Assembly: GCF_006335015.1 (NCBI RefSeq)
Contig: NZ_VDGT01000009.1
Coordinates: forward strand, 62,001 to 126,000
Reading direction: 5' to 3'
DNA length: 64,000 nucleotides
From: Streptomyces sedi
GTDB lineage: Bacteria; Actinomycetota; Actinomycetes; Streptomycetales; Streptomycetaceae
Below, piece by piece: positions 40,087-48,580 of the stretch (position 1 is the stretch's first letter; every line of letters begins with the position of its first letter). A program made the position numbers and the translations under genes. The notes below the pieces were generated by a model. That model was given only the letters and a program-made list of their open reading frames with translations. It was not told where the DNA came from and ran no database searches.

Positions 40087-40946
40087 GTCTCGTGGAACGG
40101 GCGCCCCGCGCGCCCCACCGGGCGGGGAGCGCGCTGCGCGCCGTGGCGCGCGCGCCGGGGCTGCTGCTGTCGGTGGTGGTGCTGGTGCTGGTGGCCGTCG
40201 CCGCCCTCGCACCCTCGCTGCTCACCGGCCAGGACCCGCTGACCGGGGTGCCGGCCGACAAGCTGCTGCCGCCCAGCGCCGAACACCCCTTCGGCACCGA
40301 CCAGTTGGGCCGCGACCTGCTCACGCGCACGGTGCACGGGACCGGTCCCACGCTGCGCGCGGCGCTGCTGGCCGTCGCGGTCGGCCTGATCCCCGGCTCC
40401 CTGCTCGGCCTGCTGGCCGGCGCGCTGGGCGGCGCGGTCGACGACCTGCTGATGCGGTTCGCGGACGTGCTGCTGGCGATCCCCGGTCTGCTGCTGTCGT
40501 TGGCGCTGATCACCGCGTTGGGCTTCGGCACCACCCGGGTGGCCGTCGCGGTGGGGGTGGTGGGCGTGGCCGGCTTCGCCCGGGTGATGCGCGCGCAGGT
40601 GCTGCGCGTGCGGGAGAGCGCGTATGTCGAGGCGGCGCACGCCTCCGGCACCCGCTGGTCGGGCGTGCTGCTGCGCCATGTGCTGCCGGGGGCGTGGGGG
40701 CCGGTCGCGGTCTTCGCCGCCGTGGAGTTCGGCACGGTCGTGCTGGCCATCTCCTCGTTGAGCTTCCTCGGGTACGGGGCGACGCCGCCGCAGCCCGAGT
40801 GGGGCTCGCTGGTCGCCGGCGGGCGCGACTACCTGGCCACCTCCTGGTGGCTGACCACGCTGCCCGGGCTGACCATCGCGCTGACCGTGCTGGCCGCCAA
40901 CCGGGTCGCCCGCGCCCTGGACCACGAAACGAGGGAGGCACCGTGA
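40083..40946 (+). CDS. ABC transporter permease, DppC/OppC type
   Basis: 287 residues. N-terminal span, then the DppC-type EHPFGTDQLGRDLLTRTVHGTGPTLRAAL segment, five further spans, and EAA loop ESAYVEAAHASGTRWSGVLLRHVLPGAWGPV. Partner of the upstream permease. Starts at GTG 40083 inside the stop of its neighbour and its own TGA overlaps the GTG of the ATPase gene by four bases. Confidence 0.94.
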   Translation: MSLVERAPRAPHRAGSALRAVARAPGLLLSVVVLVLVAVAALAPSLLTGQDPLTGVPADKLLPPSAEHPFGTDQLGRDLLTRTVHGTGPTLRAALLAVAVGLIPGSLLGLLAGALGGAVDDLLMRFADVLLAIPGLLLSLALITALGFGTTRVAVAVGVVGVAGFARVMRAQVLRVRESAYVEAAHASGTRWSGVLLRHVLPGAWGPVAVFAAVEFGTVVLAISSLSFLGYGATPPQPEWGSLVAGGRDYLATSWWLTTLPGLTIALTVLAANRVARALDHETREAP

Positions 40947-42730
40947 ACGAGCCGGGCACCGCGCACGAGCCGGGCACCGCGCACGAGCCGGGCACCGCGG
41001 AGACGGAAGGCGCCGCGCGCGCGGAAGGACGGCGCCCCGGGCCGGCCGTGCCGGGCCGCCCGCTGCTCTCGCTCAGCGATCTGCGGGTGAGCTACCGCAC
41101 CCGGCGGGGGGTGGAGGAGGCCGTGCGCGGGGTGAGCCTGGACGTCGCCGCCGGCGAGGTGGTGGCCCTGGTCGGCGAGTCCGGCTCGGGGAAGAGCACC
41201 ACGGGACAGGCGGTGCTGGGGCTGCTCCCCGCCGGCGGGGTGCGGGAGGCGGGCCGGATCGTCTTCGACGGCACGGACCTGACCCGCGTCGACGCCCGCC
41301 GGCTGCGCTCGCTGCGCGGCCGGGAGATCGCCCTCGTCCCCCAGGACCCCACGGTCTCGCTCAACCCGGTGCGGCGCGTCGGCCACCAGGTCGCCGAGGC
41401 GTTGCTGATCCACCGGCTCGCCGACCGGGCGGAGGCCGCGGAACGCGCGGTCGCCCTGCTGGAGCGCGCCGGGGTACCGGAACCCGCCGTGCGCGCCCGG
41501 CAGTTCCCGCACCAGCTCTCCGGCGGGCTGCGCCAGCGGGTGCTGATCGCCGTCGCGCTGGCCGCGGGGCCGCGGCTGCTGATCGCGGACGAGCCGACCA
41601 GCGCGCTGGACGTGACGGTGCAGCGCCAGGTCCTCGACCACCTGGAGACGTTGACCCGCTCCAGCGGCACCGCCGTGCTGCTGATCACCCACGACCTGGG
41701 GGTGGCCGCCGACCGGGCCCGGCGGATCGCGGTGATGTCCGGGGGCGTGATCGTGGAGGCCGGGCCGACGGAACGGGTGCTGGGCGCGCCCCGGCACCCC
41801 TACACCAGGGCGCTGCTGCGGGCGGCGCCCAGCCTGGACGGCGCGCGGGCGGTGCGCGGCGCCGGGCCGCGCGAGCCGGGGCGCCCGCCGCTGGCGCGGG
41901 GCGAGGAGCTGGTCAAGGAGTTCCCCGGGCCGCGCGGCGCGCCCGCGCACCGCGCGGTGGCGGGGGTGAGCCTTCAGGTGCGTGCCGGTGAGACCCTCGC
42001 GCTGGTCGGGGAGTCCGGCTCCGGGAAGTCCACCACGGCCCGGATGCTGGTGCGGCTGACGGACGCCACCTCGGGGCGGGTGTTCTTCGACGGCGAGGAC
42101 ATCACCCGGCTGGGCGGCGCGCGGCTGCGCCGGCTGCGCCGCCGGGTGCAGATCGTGCAGCAGAACCCCTACGCCTCGCTCAACCCCCGTTTCTCCGTGG
42201 CCGAGGTGATCGGCGAGCCGCTGCGGGCGTGCGGGGTCGGCCCCCGGCGGGTGCGCTGGGCGCGCGCCGCCGAGCTGCTGGAGCGGGTCGGGCTGCCCGC
42301 CGGGACGCTGCACCGGCGGCCGGGGGAACTCTCCGGCGGGCAGCGGCAGCGGGTGGCGATCGCCAGGGCGCTGGCGCCGGAACCGGAGCTGGTGGTCTGC
42401 GACGAGCCGGTCTCCGCGCTGGACGTCACCACCCAGGCCCAGATCCTGGAGCTGCTGACCACGCTCCAGGACGAGTTGGGCGTCGGCTACCTCTTCATCT
42501 CGCACGACCTCGCCGTGGTGCGGCGCATCGCCCACCGGGTCGCGGTGATGCGCCGGGGGGAGGTGGTGGAGGAGGGGGACGTCGAACGGATCTTCACCTC
42601 CCCGGGGCACGACTACACCAGGGAGCTGCTCGACGCGATCCCCGGCTCCCGGACGCGGGCCGTCCCGCCCGCCGGCCCGGACGCCGCCCCCGGCGGGCGG
42701 GACGGGCCCTGGGAGGTGACCACGGCCTGA
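40943..42730 (+). CDS. Fused double ABC ATPase (DppD-DppF-like)
   Basis: 595 residues holding two complete nucleotide-binding domains. NBD1: Walker A GESGSGKST at about residue 75, signature LSGGLRQRVLIA, Walker B LLIADEPTSALD. NBD2: Walker A GESGSGKST at about 358, signature LSGGQRQRVAIARAL, Walker B LVVCDEPVSALD. So one polypeptide replaces the usual DppD and DppF pair that powers peptide/nickel import. The N-terminus has an 18-base tandem repeat (40949-40999, two full copies and most of a third) encoding EPGTAH units. GTG start overlaps the upstream stop. Both domains look catalytically intact. Confidence 0.94.
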   Translation: MNEPGTAHEPGTAHEPGTAETEGAARAEGRRPGPAVPGRPLLSLSDLRVSYRTRRGVEEAVRGVSLDVAAGEVVALVGESGSGKSTTGQAVLGLLPAGGVREAGRIVFDGTDLTRVDARRLRSLRGREIALVPQDPTVSLNPVRRVGHQVAEALLIHRLADRAEAAERAVALLERAGVPEPAVRARQFPHQLSGGLRQRVLIAVALAAGPRLLIADEPTSALDVTVQRQVLDHLETLTRSSGTAVLLITHDLGVAADRARRIAVMSGGVIVEAGPTERVLGAPRHPYTRALLRAAPSLDGARAVRGAGPREPGRPPLARGEELVKEFPGPRGAPAHRAVAGVSLQVRAGETLALVGESGSGKSTTARMLVRLTDATSGRVFFDGEDITRLGGARLRRLRRRVQIVQQNPYASLNPRFSVAEVIGEPLRACGVGPRRVRWARAAELLERVGLPAGTLHRRPGELSGGQRQRVAIARALAPEPELVVCDEPVSALDVTTQAQILELLTTLQDELGVGYLFISHDLAVVRRIAHRVAVMRRGEVVEEGDVERIFTSPGHDYTRELLDAIPGSRTRAVPPAGPDAAPGGRDGPWEVTTA

Positions 42731-43173
42731 CATCCGCCGCCCGGTGGACGGCCCGACCCCGGGGGGGGGAACGGCACCTCTCGCGTCAACGCGGCCCCCG
42801 AAATTCCCCTCTCCACGGTGAGGGGGCATCGATTCGTTGACGGCGTTGACAAGGATGCGCGGACCGGAGTAACTGTGCCCTCCCCCACACGCCCCGGGGG
42901 CGCGCGGCGAACGCGCCGGTGAAGCCCACGCACGCCCGGCGCCACCTGTGGGCACGCGACGCCCCACGCGCGCGCGGGCGGACACCGAACGGCGCCGCTC
43001 CGCGTCCGGGCGACTACCCCGTGAGAGTGAACGTCCGGCGACAAGCCTGCCCCGGGCAGGCGTACGAGGACGGCCTGTTGGGCACGGTCACGCCGTAGGC
43101 TGGGGCCGCACGGAAACTTATGGCAGCCGGGGTGGGACTACACCGTTCCGTCCCGGCCGGGAGGAGGCGCTGG
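42731..43173 (+). other. 443-bp intergenic region with hairpins and a candidate promoter
   Basis: No gene seen. CCCCTC (42806-42811) pairs with GAGGGG (42820-42825), a likely terminator for the ABC operon. TTGACA at 42846-42851, 18 bases, then TAACTG at 42870-42875 resembles a vegetative promoter pointing rightward, which would give the PAC2 gene a leader of roughly 290 bases. GCCTGCCCCGGGCAGGC at 43045-43061 is a further near-perfect hairpin within that leader. Confidence 0.5.
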
Positions 43174-44151
43174 GTGATCGAGCTCGACGGAGTTCCCGAG
43201 CTGGTTGACCCGGTCATGGTGGCCGCGTTCGAAGGCTGGAACGATGCTGGTGACGCCGCCTCCGCAGCGGTGGCGCATCTGGAACGTGAGTGGAAGGGCG
43301 AGGTGTTCGCGGCGCTCGACGCCGAGGACTACTACGACTTCCAGGTCAACCGCCCGCACATCTGGCTGGACGGCGGCGTGCGACGCATCACCTGGCCCAC
43401 GACCAGGCTCTCCGTGGTACGGATCGGCTCGGAGGACGGCCCGGTCAGGCGCCGGGACCTGGTCCTGGTCCGGGGGATCGAGCCCAGTATGCGCTGGCGC
43501 TCGTTCTGCAACGAGATCCTGGGCTTCGCCCACGAGTTGGGCGTGGAGATGGTCGTGGTGCTCGGCGCGCTGCTCGGCGACACCCCGCACACCCGCCCCG
43601 TCCCGGTCACCAGCGTGACCTCGGACGAGGACCTGGCCCGCACCCTGGACCTGGAGGAGTCCCGCTACGAGGGCCCCACCGGCATCGTCGGCATCCTCCA
43701 GGAGGCGTGCGGCCACGCCGGCGTCCCCGCCGTGACGCTGTGGGCCGCCGTGCCGCACTACGTGGCGCAACCTCCCAACCCCAAGGCGTCGTTGGCCCTG
43801 CTCCACGCGCTGGAGGACCTGCTCAACCTGGGCATCCCCATGGGCGACCTCGCCGAGGACGCCCGCGCCTGGCAGATCGGGGTCGACCAACTCGCCGCCG
43901 AGGACAGCGAGGTGGCCGAGTACGTGAAGTCCCTTGAGGAGGCCAGGGACACGGCCGAGCTGCCGGAGGCCACCGGCGAGGCCATCGCCAAGGAGTTCGA
44001 ACGCTATCTGCGCCGCAGGGACGGCCAGCCGCCGACCGGCGAGCAGGGCTCCTACCTGCGCGACCCCGGCACCCACCGCCCCCGCAGGCCCCGCCCCCAG
44101 GAGGGCGAGGGCGGCCAGCCCGAAGCGGGCGGCAAGGAGCCCGAGGAGTAG
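43174..44151 (+). CDS. parJ: PAC2-family protein, ParJ-like
   Basis: 325 residues. The PAC2 domain is recognisable from IELDGVPELVDPVMVAAFEGWNDAGDAASAAVAHL through VVLGALLGDTPHTRPVPVTSVTSD and GIVGILQEACGHAGVPAVTLWAAVPHYV. PAC2 proteins are related to proteasome-assembly chaperones. In S. coelicolor the orthologue beside glpD and mshC is ParJ, which binds ParA and limits its polymerisation during sporulation septation; I infer orthology from family and position. GTG 43174 is chosen for its GGGAGGAGG ribosome site. The C-terminal 45 residues are a disordered arginine/proline/glutamate tail. Ends at a strong terminator. Confidence 0.82.
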   Translation: MIELDGVPELVDPVMVAAFEGWNDAGDAASAAVAHLEREWKGEVFAALDAEDYYDFQVNRPHIWLDGGVRRITWPTTRLSVVRIGSEDGPVRRRDLVLVRGIEPSMRWRSFCNEILGFAHELGVEMVVVLGALLGDTPHTRPVPVTSVTSDEDLARTLDLEESRYEGPTGIVGILQEACGHAGVPAVTLWAAVPHYVAQPPNPKASLALLHALEDLLNLGIPMGDLAEDARAWQIGVDQLAAEDSEVAEYVKSLEEARDTAELPEATGEAIAKEFERYLRRRDGQPPTGEQGSYLRDPGTHRPRRPRPQEGEGGQPEAGGKEPEE

Positions 44152-44180
44152 CCGCCGACGGCGGGTCCCTCTCATGCGAC

Positions 44181-44220
44181 GCGCGTCAACTCCCTTTTCG
44201 AGCGGCGGGAGTTGGCGCGC
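44181..44220 (+). terminator. Rho-independent-like terminator after parJ
   Basis: GCGCGTCAACTCCC (44181-44194) pairs with GGGAGTTGGCGCGC (44207-44220), 14 bp with one G-T pair, followed by GTTCCTCTTTT, an unusual U-rich tail for this genome. Confidence 0.85.
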
Positions 44221-44257
44221 GTTCCTCTTTTACCCCGTCGCACGTTCCCGTCGTCCG

Positions 44258-44263
44258 TATACT
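44258..44263 (+). promoter_or_regulatory. TATACT -10 element, probably for a leaderless transcript
   Basis: TATACT, a near-consensus -10 hexamer, ends eight bases before the GTG at 44272. A start of transcription at the usual distance would fall on or next to that GTG, and no Shine-Dalgarno is present. It lies just after the parJ terminator. Confidence 0.6.
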
Positions 44264-44271
44264 GCGTCTCC

Positions 44272-45573
44272 GTGAGCGGAACGCGGTCCGACGACATCTC
44301 GCCTCCCTCACCCCCGGCGGGCGGTGACAGGCTTCCGCACGTCTACCGAGTCACCAAGTACGACCCCGCCGACCGTGACGAGCGGGGCCGCTACACGGGT
44401 GACGCGTCCGCCGAGAGCGACCGGGGACCGGTCGAAGCCGCGTATCTGGAGACCGTCGCCGCCTTCGCCGAGGAGTCAGGCGTGGACCACCTGGCCGTGC
44501 GGGAGCCGGAGTTCGGGAGCTTCCCCGGCGCGGGACCGCTGGCCGGTGTTCTGCCCGGCGGTCTCGCGGCCTTCCACGACGGGGCAACGGTGTCGGTCCG
44601 GACCGGCGTGGCCCTCGTCCGGGCCATGCTCCGCGAGGCCGGGCTGTGGTGCCGTCTTGAGGTGCCGGGAGCGTTCGCCGCGCACGTCGGCTGGGACCAG
44701 TACCTCTATCTCGGCAGTCGCCACCCCTGCACCTCCGCGCTGGCCCGCGCCCGGTCCCTCGGGCTGTTCCCGGAACGGCTGGACGCCTCCCCCTACGACT
44801 TCGTCCCGGACGACCCGGACCAGGTGTCACGTCCCGCGGACGACGACTTCTGGGCGCGTCTGCGCTGGCTGGTGGCCGTTCACGGCACCACGCTGCTGGA
44901 GGAGACCCCCGCCGCCAACACCACCCGGTGGCACCGGCTGACCCGCGACACCGTCGACGCGGTGCGCGCCGGCCTGGCCCCGCGCGCCCGGCTGGCGGTC
45001 TGGACCGACCCGCTCACCGACGTCGAGACGGCCCTGGCCACGCTCTCCGACGACGGCGCGGTGGAGATCCTCCGGGAGGACGACGACGGCCGGATCACCG
45101 GCACCGTCCTCGACGATCCCCGGCCCGAGACGGTGGCCACCCGACTCGCCGGCGCACGGGCCGCGACGGTCCTCCCGCTGGCCCTCGACGGGCGCCGGCC
45201 GCTGTGCACCGCGGTGCTGCCCGACGGCGACGGCGTCCTCCGCGCACGCTGGCAGACGGACGCGACACCGGGCGACCGCGACTGGGCCTTCCTGCGGACC
45301 CTGCGGCGCGGCCAGAGCGTCACCGGCACGGTGACGGACATCGCCAACTTCGGCGTCACGTTCGTGGACATCGGCGGCTTCACCGCGATGATCAACCTTC
45401 CGGAGCTCTCCCGGCGCCCGTTCGCGCACCCGTCCGACGTCGTCCGCGTCGGTCAGGAGATCACGGCGAGGATCCTCGACGTCGACATGGTGCGGGAGCG
45501 GGTCTCGCTGTCGCTCCGACCGCCGCGGGAGGCCCCCGGCCGGGGAGGGCGGAGCACGTCGGGCAGCCGGTGA
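44272..45573 (+). CDS. S1 RNA-binding-domain protein, function unknown
   Basis: 433 residues. The C-terminal ~75 residues are a clear S1/OB RNA-binding domain: GQSVTGTVTDIANFGVTFVDIGGFTAMINLPELS ... VRVGQEITARILDVDMVRERVSLSLRPP. The first ~330 residues have no family I recognise; they include HVYRVTKYDPADRDERGRYTGD at the N-terminus and VDHLAVREPEF, VLPGGLAAFHDGATVSV and a YLYLGSRHPC segment. It may act in translation or RNA handling. Apparently leaderless. It sits between parJ and mshC, which I recall as adjacent in S. coelicolor, so this may be an insertion. It converges with mshC. Confidence 0.75.
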   Translation: MSGTRSDDISPPSPPAGGDRLPHVYRVTKYDPADRDERGRYTGDASAESDRGPVEAAYLETVAAFAEESGVDHLAVREPEFGSFPGAGPLAGVLPGGLAAFHDGATVSVRTGVALVRAMLREAGLWCRLEVPGAFAAHVGWDQYLYLGSRHPCTSALARARSLGLFPERLDASPYDFVPDDPDQVSRPADDDFWARLRWLVAVHGTTLLEETPAANTTRWHRLTRDTVDAVRAGLAPRARLAVWTDPLTDVETALATLSDDGAVEILREDDDGRITGTVLDDPRPETVATRLAGARAATVLPLALDGRRPLCTAVLPDGDGVLRARWQTDATPGDRDWAFLRTLRRGQSVTGTVTDIANFGVTFVDIGGFTAMINLPELSRRPFAHPSDVVRVGQEITARILDVDMVRERVSLSLRPPREAPGRGGRSTSGSR

Positions 45574-45609
45574 GGGGGCCTCACGGGTAGGGCGACCGCC
45601 GAGGCCCCC
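45574..45609. terminator. Hairpin directly after the S1-protein stop
   Basis: GGGGGCCTC (45574-45582) pairs with GAGGCCCCC (45601-45609), 9 bp, immediately after the stop codon. Confidence 0.6.
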
Positions 45610-45752
45610 GGCGTGACACCGCGGCCACGGTCCCGCGCCCGAGCCCCCGTTCCGTGCGTTCGTCCCGCGCCCCCGTGACGGGAAACCCCGGCGCGGGGGC
45701 GCCTCGACGCCCGCACCGCACCGGAGCCCCTCCCGGTCAAGGGCGGCAAGCC

Positions 45753-46982
45753 CTACAGCGCGACGCCCAGCAGCGCGTCCACCGCGCGGCTGACGACGCC
45801 GGGGGCGCCCGGGGCGTCGCCGCCCTCGCGTTCCTGGGTCTCGGCCCAGCGGTCCACGGCGCGCAGCGCCGCGGGGGCGTTCAGGTCCTCGGCCAACGCG
45901 GCGCGGACCTCGGCGACGAGGGCGTCCGGCGACGGCCCCTCGGGGCGCGAGACGGCGTGCCGCCAGCGGGCCAGTCTGGCCTCGGCCTCCGCGAGGACGG
46001 CGTCGGTCCACTCCCAGTCGGCGCGGTAGTGGTGGGCCAGCAGCGCCAGCCGGATCGCCGCCGGGTCGCGGCCCTCCGCGCGCAGCTGGGAGACCAGCAC
46101 CAGGTTGCCCTTGGACTTGGACATCTTCTCGCCCTGGTAGCCGACCATCCCCGCGTGCACATAGCTCTGCGCGTAAGGGTGTTCGCCGGTGAGCACGCGG
46201 GCGTGCGAGGCGCCCATCTCGTGGTGCGGGAAGGCCAGGTCGGAGCCGCCGCCCTGGACGTCGAAGCCCATCCCGAGGTGGTCCAGCGCGATGGCCACAC
46301 ACTCCACGTGCCAGCCGGGCCGGCCCCGGCCGAGGCTGGCACCCTCCCAGGAGGGCTCGCCCTCGCGGGCGGCCCGCCACAGCAGCGGGTCCAGCGGGTT
46401 CTTCTTGCCCGCCCGCTCCGGATCGCCGCCGCGCTCGGCGGACAGCCGCCGCATCTCGTCGGCGTCCAGCCCCGCGACCGAGCCGAAGCGGTCGTCGGAC
46501 GCCACGGAGAAGTAGACGTCGCCGTCCACGTCGTAGGCCGCGCCGCTCTCCCGCAGCCGCTCGATGAGCGGAACGATCCGGGGTATGGCCTCGACCGCGC
46601 CCACATAGTGCTCGGGCGGCAGCATCCGCAGCGCGGTCATGTCCTCGCGGAAGAGCGCGGTCTCCCGTTCCGCCAGCGCGGCCCACGGCTCGCCGGTCGC
46701 CTCGGCCCGCTCCAGCAGCGGGTCGTCGATGTCGGTGACGTTCTGCACGTAGTGGACCTGACGCCCGGAGTCGAGCCAGATCCGCTGCACGAGGTCGAAC
46801 GCGGTGTAGGTGGCCGCGTGACCCATGTGAGTCGCGTCGTAGGGGGTGATGCCGCAGACGTAGAGCCGGGCGACGGGGCCGGGCGACAGCGTGACGGAAC
46901 GCAGGCGCGCGGTGTCGTGGATCGTCAGATCCGGGCTCTGACCGGGCAGAACGGGGACCTTGGAAGCAGGCCAGGCATACAT
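45753..46982 (-). CDS. mshC: Cysteine:1D-myo-inosityl 2-amino-2-deoxy-D-glucopyranoside ligase (mycothiol synthesis)
   Basis: 409 residues, a shortened class I cysteinyl-tRNA-synthetase fold. [19 protein letters not shown] contains the zinc cysteine and HIGH-equivalent [15 protein letters not shown] and FPHHEMG supply other zinc/active-site residues; KMSKSKGN is the KMSKS loop. The anticodon-binding domain of true CysRS is missing, and the family sequence is that of MshC, which joins cysteine to GlcN-Ins using ATP in mycothiol synthesis. ATG 46982. Followed upstream by the kinase-like/DUF3090/phosphatase trio on the same strand, an arrangement also present in mycobacteria. Confidence 0.96.
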   Translation of the reverse strand: MYAWPASKVPVLPGQSPDLTIHDTARLRSVTLSPGPVARLYVCGITPYDATHMGHAATYTAFDLVQRIWLDSGRQVHYVQNVTDIDDPLLERAEATGEPWAALAERETALFREDMTALRMLPPEHYVGAVEAIPRIVPLIERLRESGAAYDVDGDVYFSVASDDRFGSVAGLDADEMRRLSAERGGDPERAGKKNPLDPLLWRAAREGEPSWEGASLGRGRPGWHVECVAIALDHLGMGFDVQGGGSDLAFPHHEMGASHARVLTGEHPYAQSYVHAGMVGYQGEKMSKSKGNLVLVSQLRAEGRDPAAIRLALLAHHYRADWEWTDAVLAEAEARLARWRHAVSRPEGPSPDALVAEVRAALAEDLNAPAALRAVDRWAETQEREGGDAPGAPGVVSRAVDALLGVAL

Positions 46983-47087
46983 GTCACCGAGCCTAACCGC
47001 CGCCGCCCGCCCCCCACGAGCGGGCCCGCGCAGGCCGAAGGGCTCCCGCCCCGCGGGCGGAGGCGCCCGGAGCAGCGGCCAGGGCGC

Positions 47088-47936
47088 TCAGACCAGCGGC
47101 CAGGGGATCGCCGGCCACTCACCGCCCGGCAACGGGTGCGTGCCGGACTCCCGCAGCGCGTCGACGCGTTCCCGCAGCGCCGCGCACTCGGCGGCGGTCA
47201 GCAGCCCGGCCAGCCGTTCGGCCAGTTCCCGCCCCTCGGCCAGCTCGGCCCGCAGCCCCTCCAGCGCGGCACGGATCTCCTCCGGCAGCGGCTCGCCGGC
47301 CCAACCCCACAGCAGAGTGCGCAACTTGTTCTCGGTGTGGAAGCTCACCCCGTGGTCGATCGCCTGGATCCGGCCGTCGGGGAGGGGCAGCAGATGGCCG
47401 CCCTTGCGATCCGCGTTGTTGATCACCGCGTCCAACGTCGCCAGCCTGCGCAGCGCCTCGTGGTCGGCGTGGACCAGCAGCGCCGTCCGGCCCTCGGCGA
47501 CCTCGGCGAGGCCGACGGCCTTCCAGCCGGGCCCCGGCTCCTCGCCCTCGACCAAGGCCAGCAGCCCCTCGTCCGGCCCCCGGCCGAAGTCGGGCGCGTC
47601 CGGCGGCGGCCCCACCCACAGCTGGACCATCCCCGTGCCGAACGGGCCCTCGCGCAGCACCGTCGGCGGCACCAGATCCCAGCCGAGCGCGCGGCAGACC
47701 TCGTGGGCCGCGACCTCGCGCTCGGCGAGGGTGCCGTCGGGGAAGTCCCACAGCGGACGCTCCCCCGACACCGGCTTGTAGACGCAGTGCAGGGTGCGGC
47801 CGTCCCGTTCCACGGTGGAGTAGAGCACCGCGTTGGAGGCGTCGGCGATCCGTCCGAGCACCGTCAACTCGCCCTCGGCGAGGATCTCCCCCGTGGTCAC
47901 GTCTGGCTGCGCCGGTATCCGTTCTGCCGCGGGCAT
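47088..47936 (-). CDS. SCO1664-family protein with PI3/PI4-kinase or HipA-like catalytic residues
   Basis: 282 residues, uncharacterised family (TIGR03843 type). Kinase-like features: VYKPVSGERPLWDFPDG with a lysine at about 54 in the ATP-binding strand, AEREVAAHEV helix, catalytic loop INNADRKGGHLL (Asp176, Lys178, His181) and metal-binding AIDHGVSFH (Asp194). These parallel the DRxxxN and DxG motifs of PI3/PI4 kinases and HipA. The sequence looks catalytically competent. Substrate unknown; protein or small-molecule phosphorylation are both possible. ATG 47936 lies 40 bases inside the upstream DUF3090 gene, implying translational coupling; a GTG twelve codons later (47900) would nearly abolish the overlap. 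Confidence 0.85.
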   Translation of the reverse strand: MPAAERIPAQPDVTTGEILAEGELTVLGRIADASNAVLYSTVERDGRTLHCVYKPVSGERPLWDFPDGTLAEREVAAHEVCRALGWDLVPPTVLREGPFGTGMVQLWVGPPPDAPDFGRGPDEGLLALVEGEEPGPGWKAVGLAEVAEGRTALLVHADHEALRRLATLDAVINNADRKGGHLLPLPDGRIQAIDHGVSFHTENKLRTLLWGWAGEPLPEEIRAALEGLRAELAEGRELAERLAGLLTAAECAALRERVDALRESGTHPLPGGEWPAIPWPLV

Positions 47937-48490
47937 ACATGTCCCTCCGGGTCGAGCGGCAGGCTGCACAGCGGGCAGGGCGGCCGGCCGGCGTTGACGA
48001 CTTCCAGCGCCCGCTTCGCGAAGGCGCGTGCCATGGTGCCGCTCAGCCGCACCCGCAGCATGGGCGGTCCGTTCTCGTCGTCCCGCAGCAGCCGCTCCTC
48101 GGCCTCCGCGAACTCCTCCTCGGAGTCCGCCTCCACCTCGACCAGCGCCTGCGCCTCGACGATCATGCGCTCGGCCTCGCCGTCCCAGGCCAGGGCCATG
48201 GTGCCGACCCGGAACTCCTCGTCGACCGGCGAGACCAGCGGCGCGGTGTCGGAGATCTCGGAGGGCGCGACCGCCGGGACCGTCGTGTTGCCGCCCGAGC
48301 GGCGCACCACCTCGTCCAGCAGCTCGTCGATGCGCTCGGCCAACGCCTCGACCTGCGCTTTCTCCAACGCGACACTCGTGGTGCGGCCGGCCGCCGACGC
48401 CTGTAGGAAGAACGTGCGGCGGCCAGGCAACCCGACGGTCCCGGCGACAAAGCGTTCGGGAGGGTCGTAGAGGAAGACCTGACGGGACAC
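47897..48490 (-). CDS. DUF3090 family protein
   Basis: 197 residues, conserved actinobacterial family (TIGR03847 type) of unknown function. The N-terminus SRQVFLYDPPERFVAGTVGLPGRRTFFLQA is the family hallmark; the middle contains LEKAQVEALAERIDELLDEV. The C-terminus PPCPLCSLPLDPEGHVCPRQNGYRR holds three cysteines plus a histidine in a zinc-ribbon-like arrangement. It overlaps the kinase-like gene downstream and follows the histidine phosphatase gene by 90 bases. GTG or ATG choice is settled by the SRQVF start at 48490. Confidence 0.88.
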   Translation of the reverse strand: MSRQVFLYDPPERFVAGTVGLPGRRTFFLQASAAGRTTSVALEKAQVEALAERIDELLDEVVRRSGGNTTVPAVAPSEISDTAPLVSPVDEEFRVGTMALAWDGEAERMIVEAQALVEVEADSEEEFAEAEERLLRDDENGPPMLRVRLSGTMARAFAKRALEVVNAGRPPCPLCSLPLDPEGHVCPRQNGYRRSQT

Positions 48491-48580
48491 GTACTGCTCC
48501 GGGGACTCGATTGCGGGGACAGGTGCACCCTACTGCGCCTGACGATCACCGCGCCCGGGGACCGCCAGGTGGAACGCGGA

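Noticed and set aside
45753-46982. Cysteinyl-tRNA synthetase
   Set aside because: Too short, lacks the anticodon-binding domain, and neighbours match the mshC locus.
47088-47936. HipA toxin of a HipBA toxin-antitoxin pair
   Set aside because: No HipB-like DNA-binding partner is present; the overlapping gene is DUF3090 and the family is a chromosomal core gene in actinobacteria.
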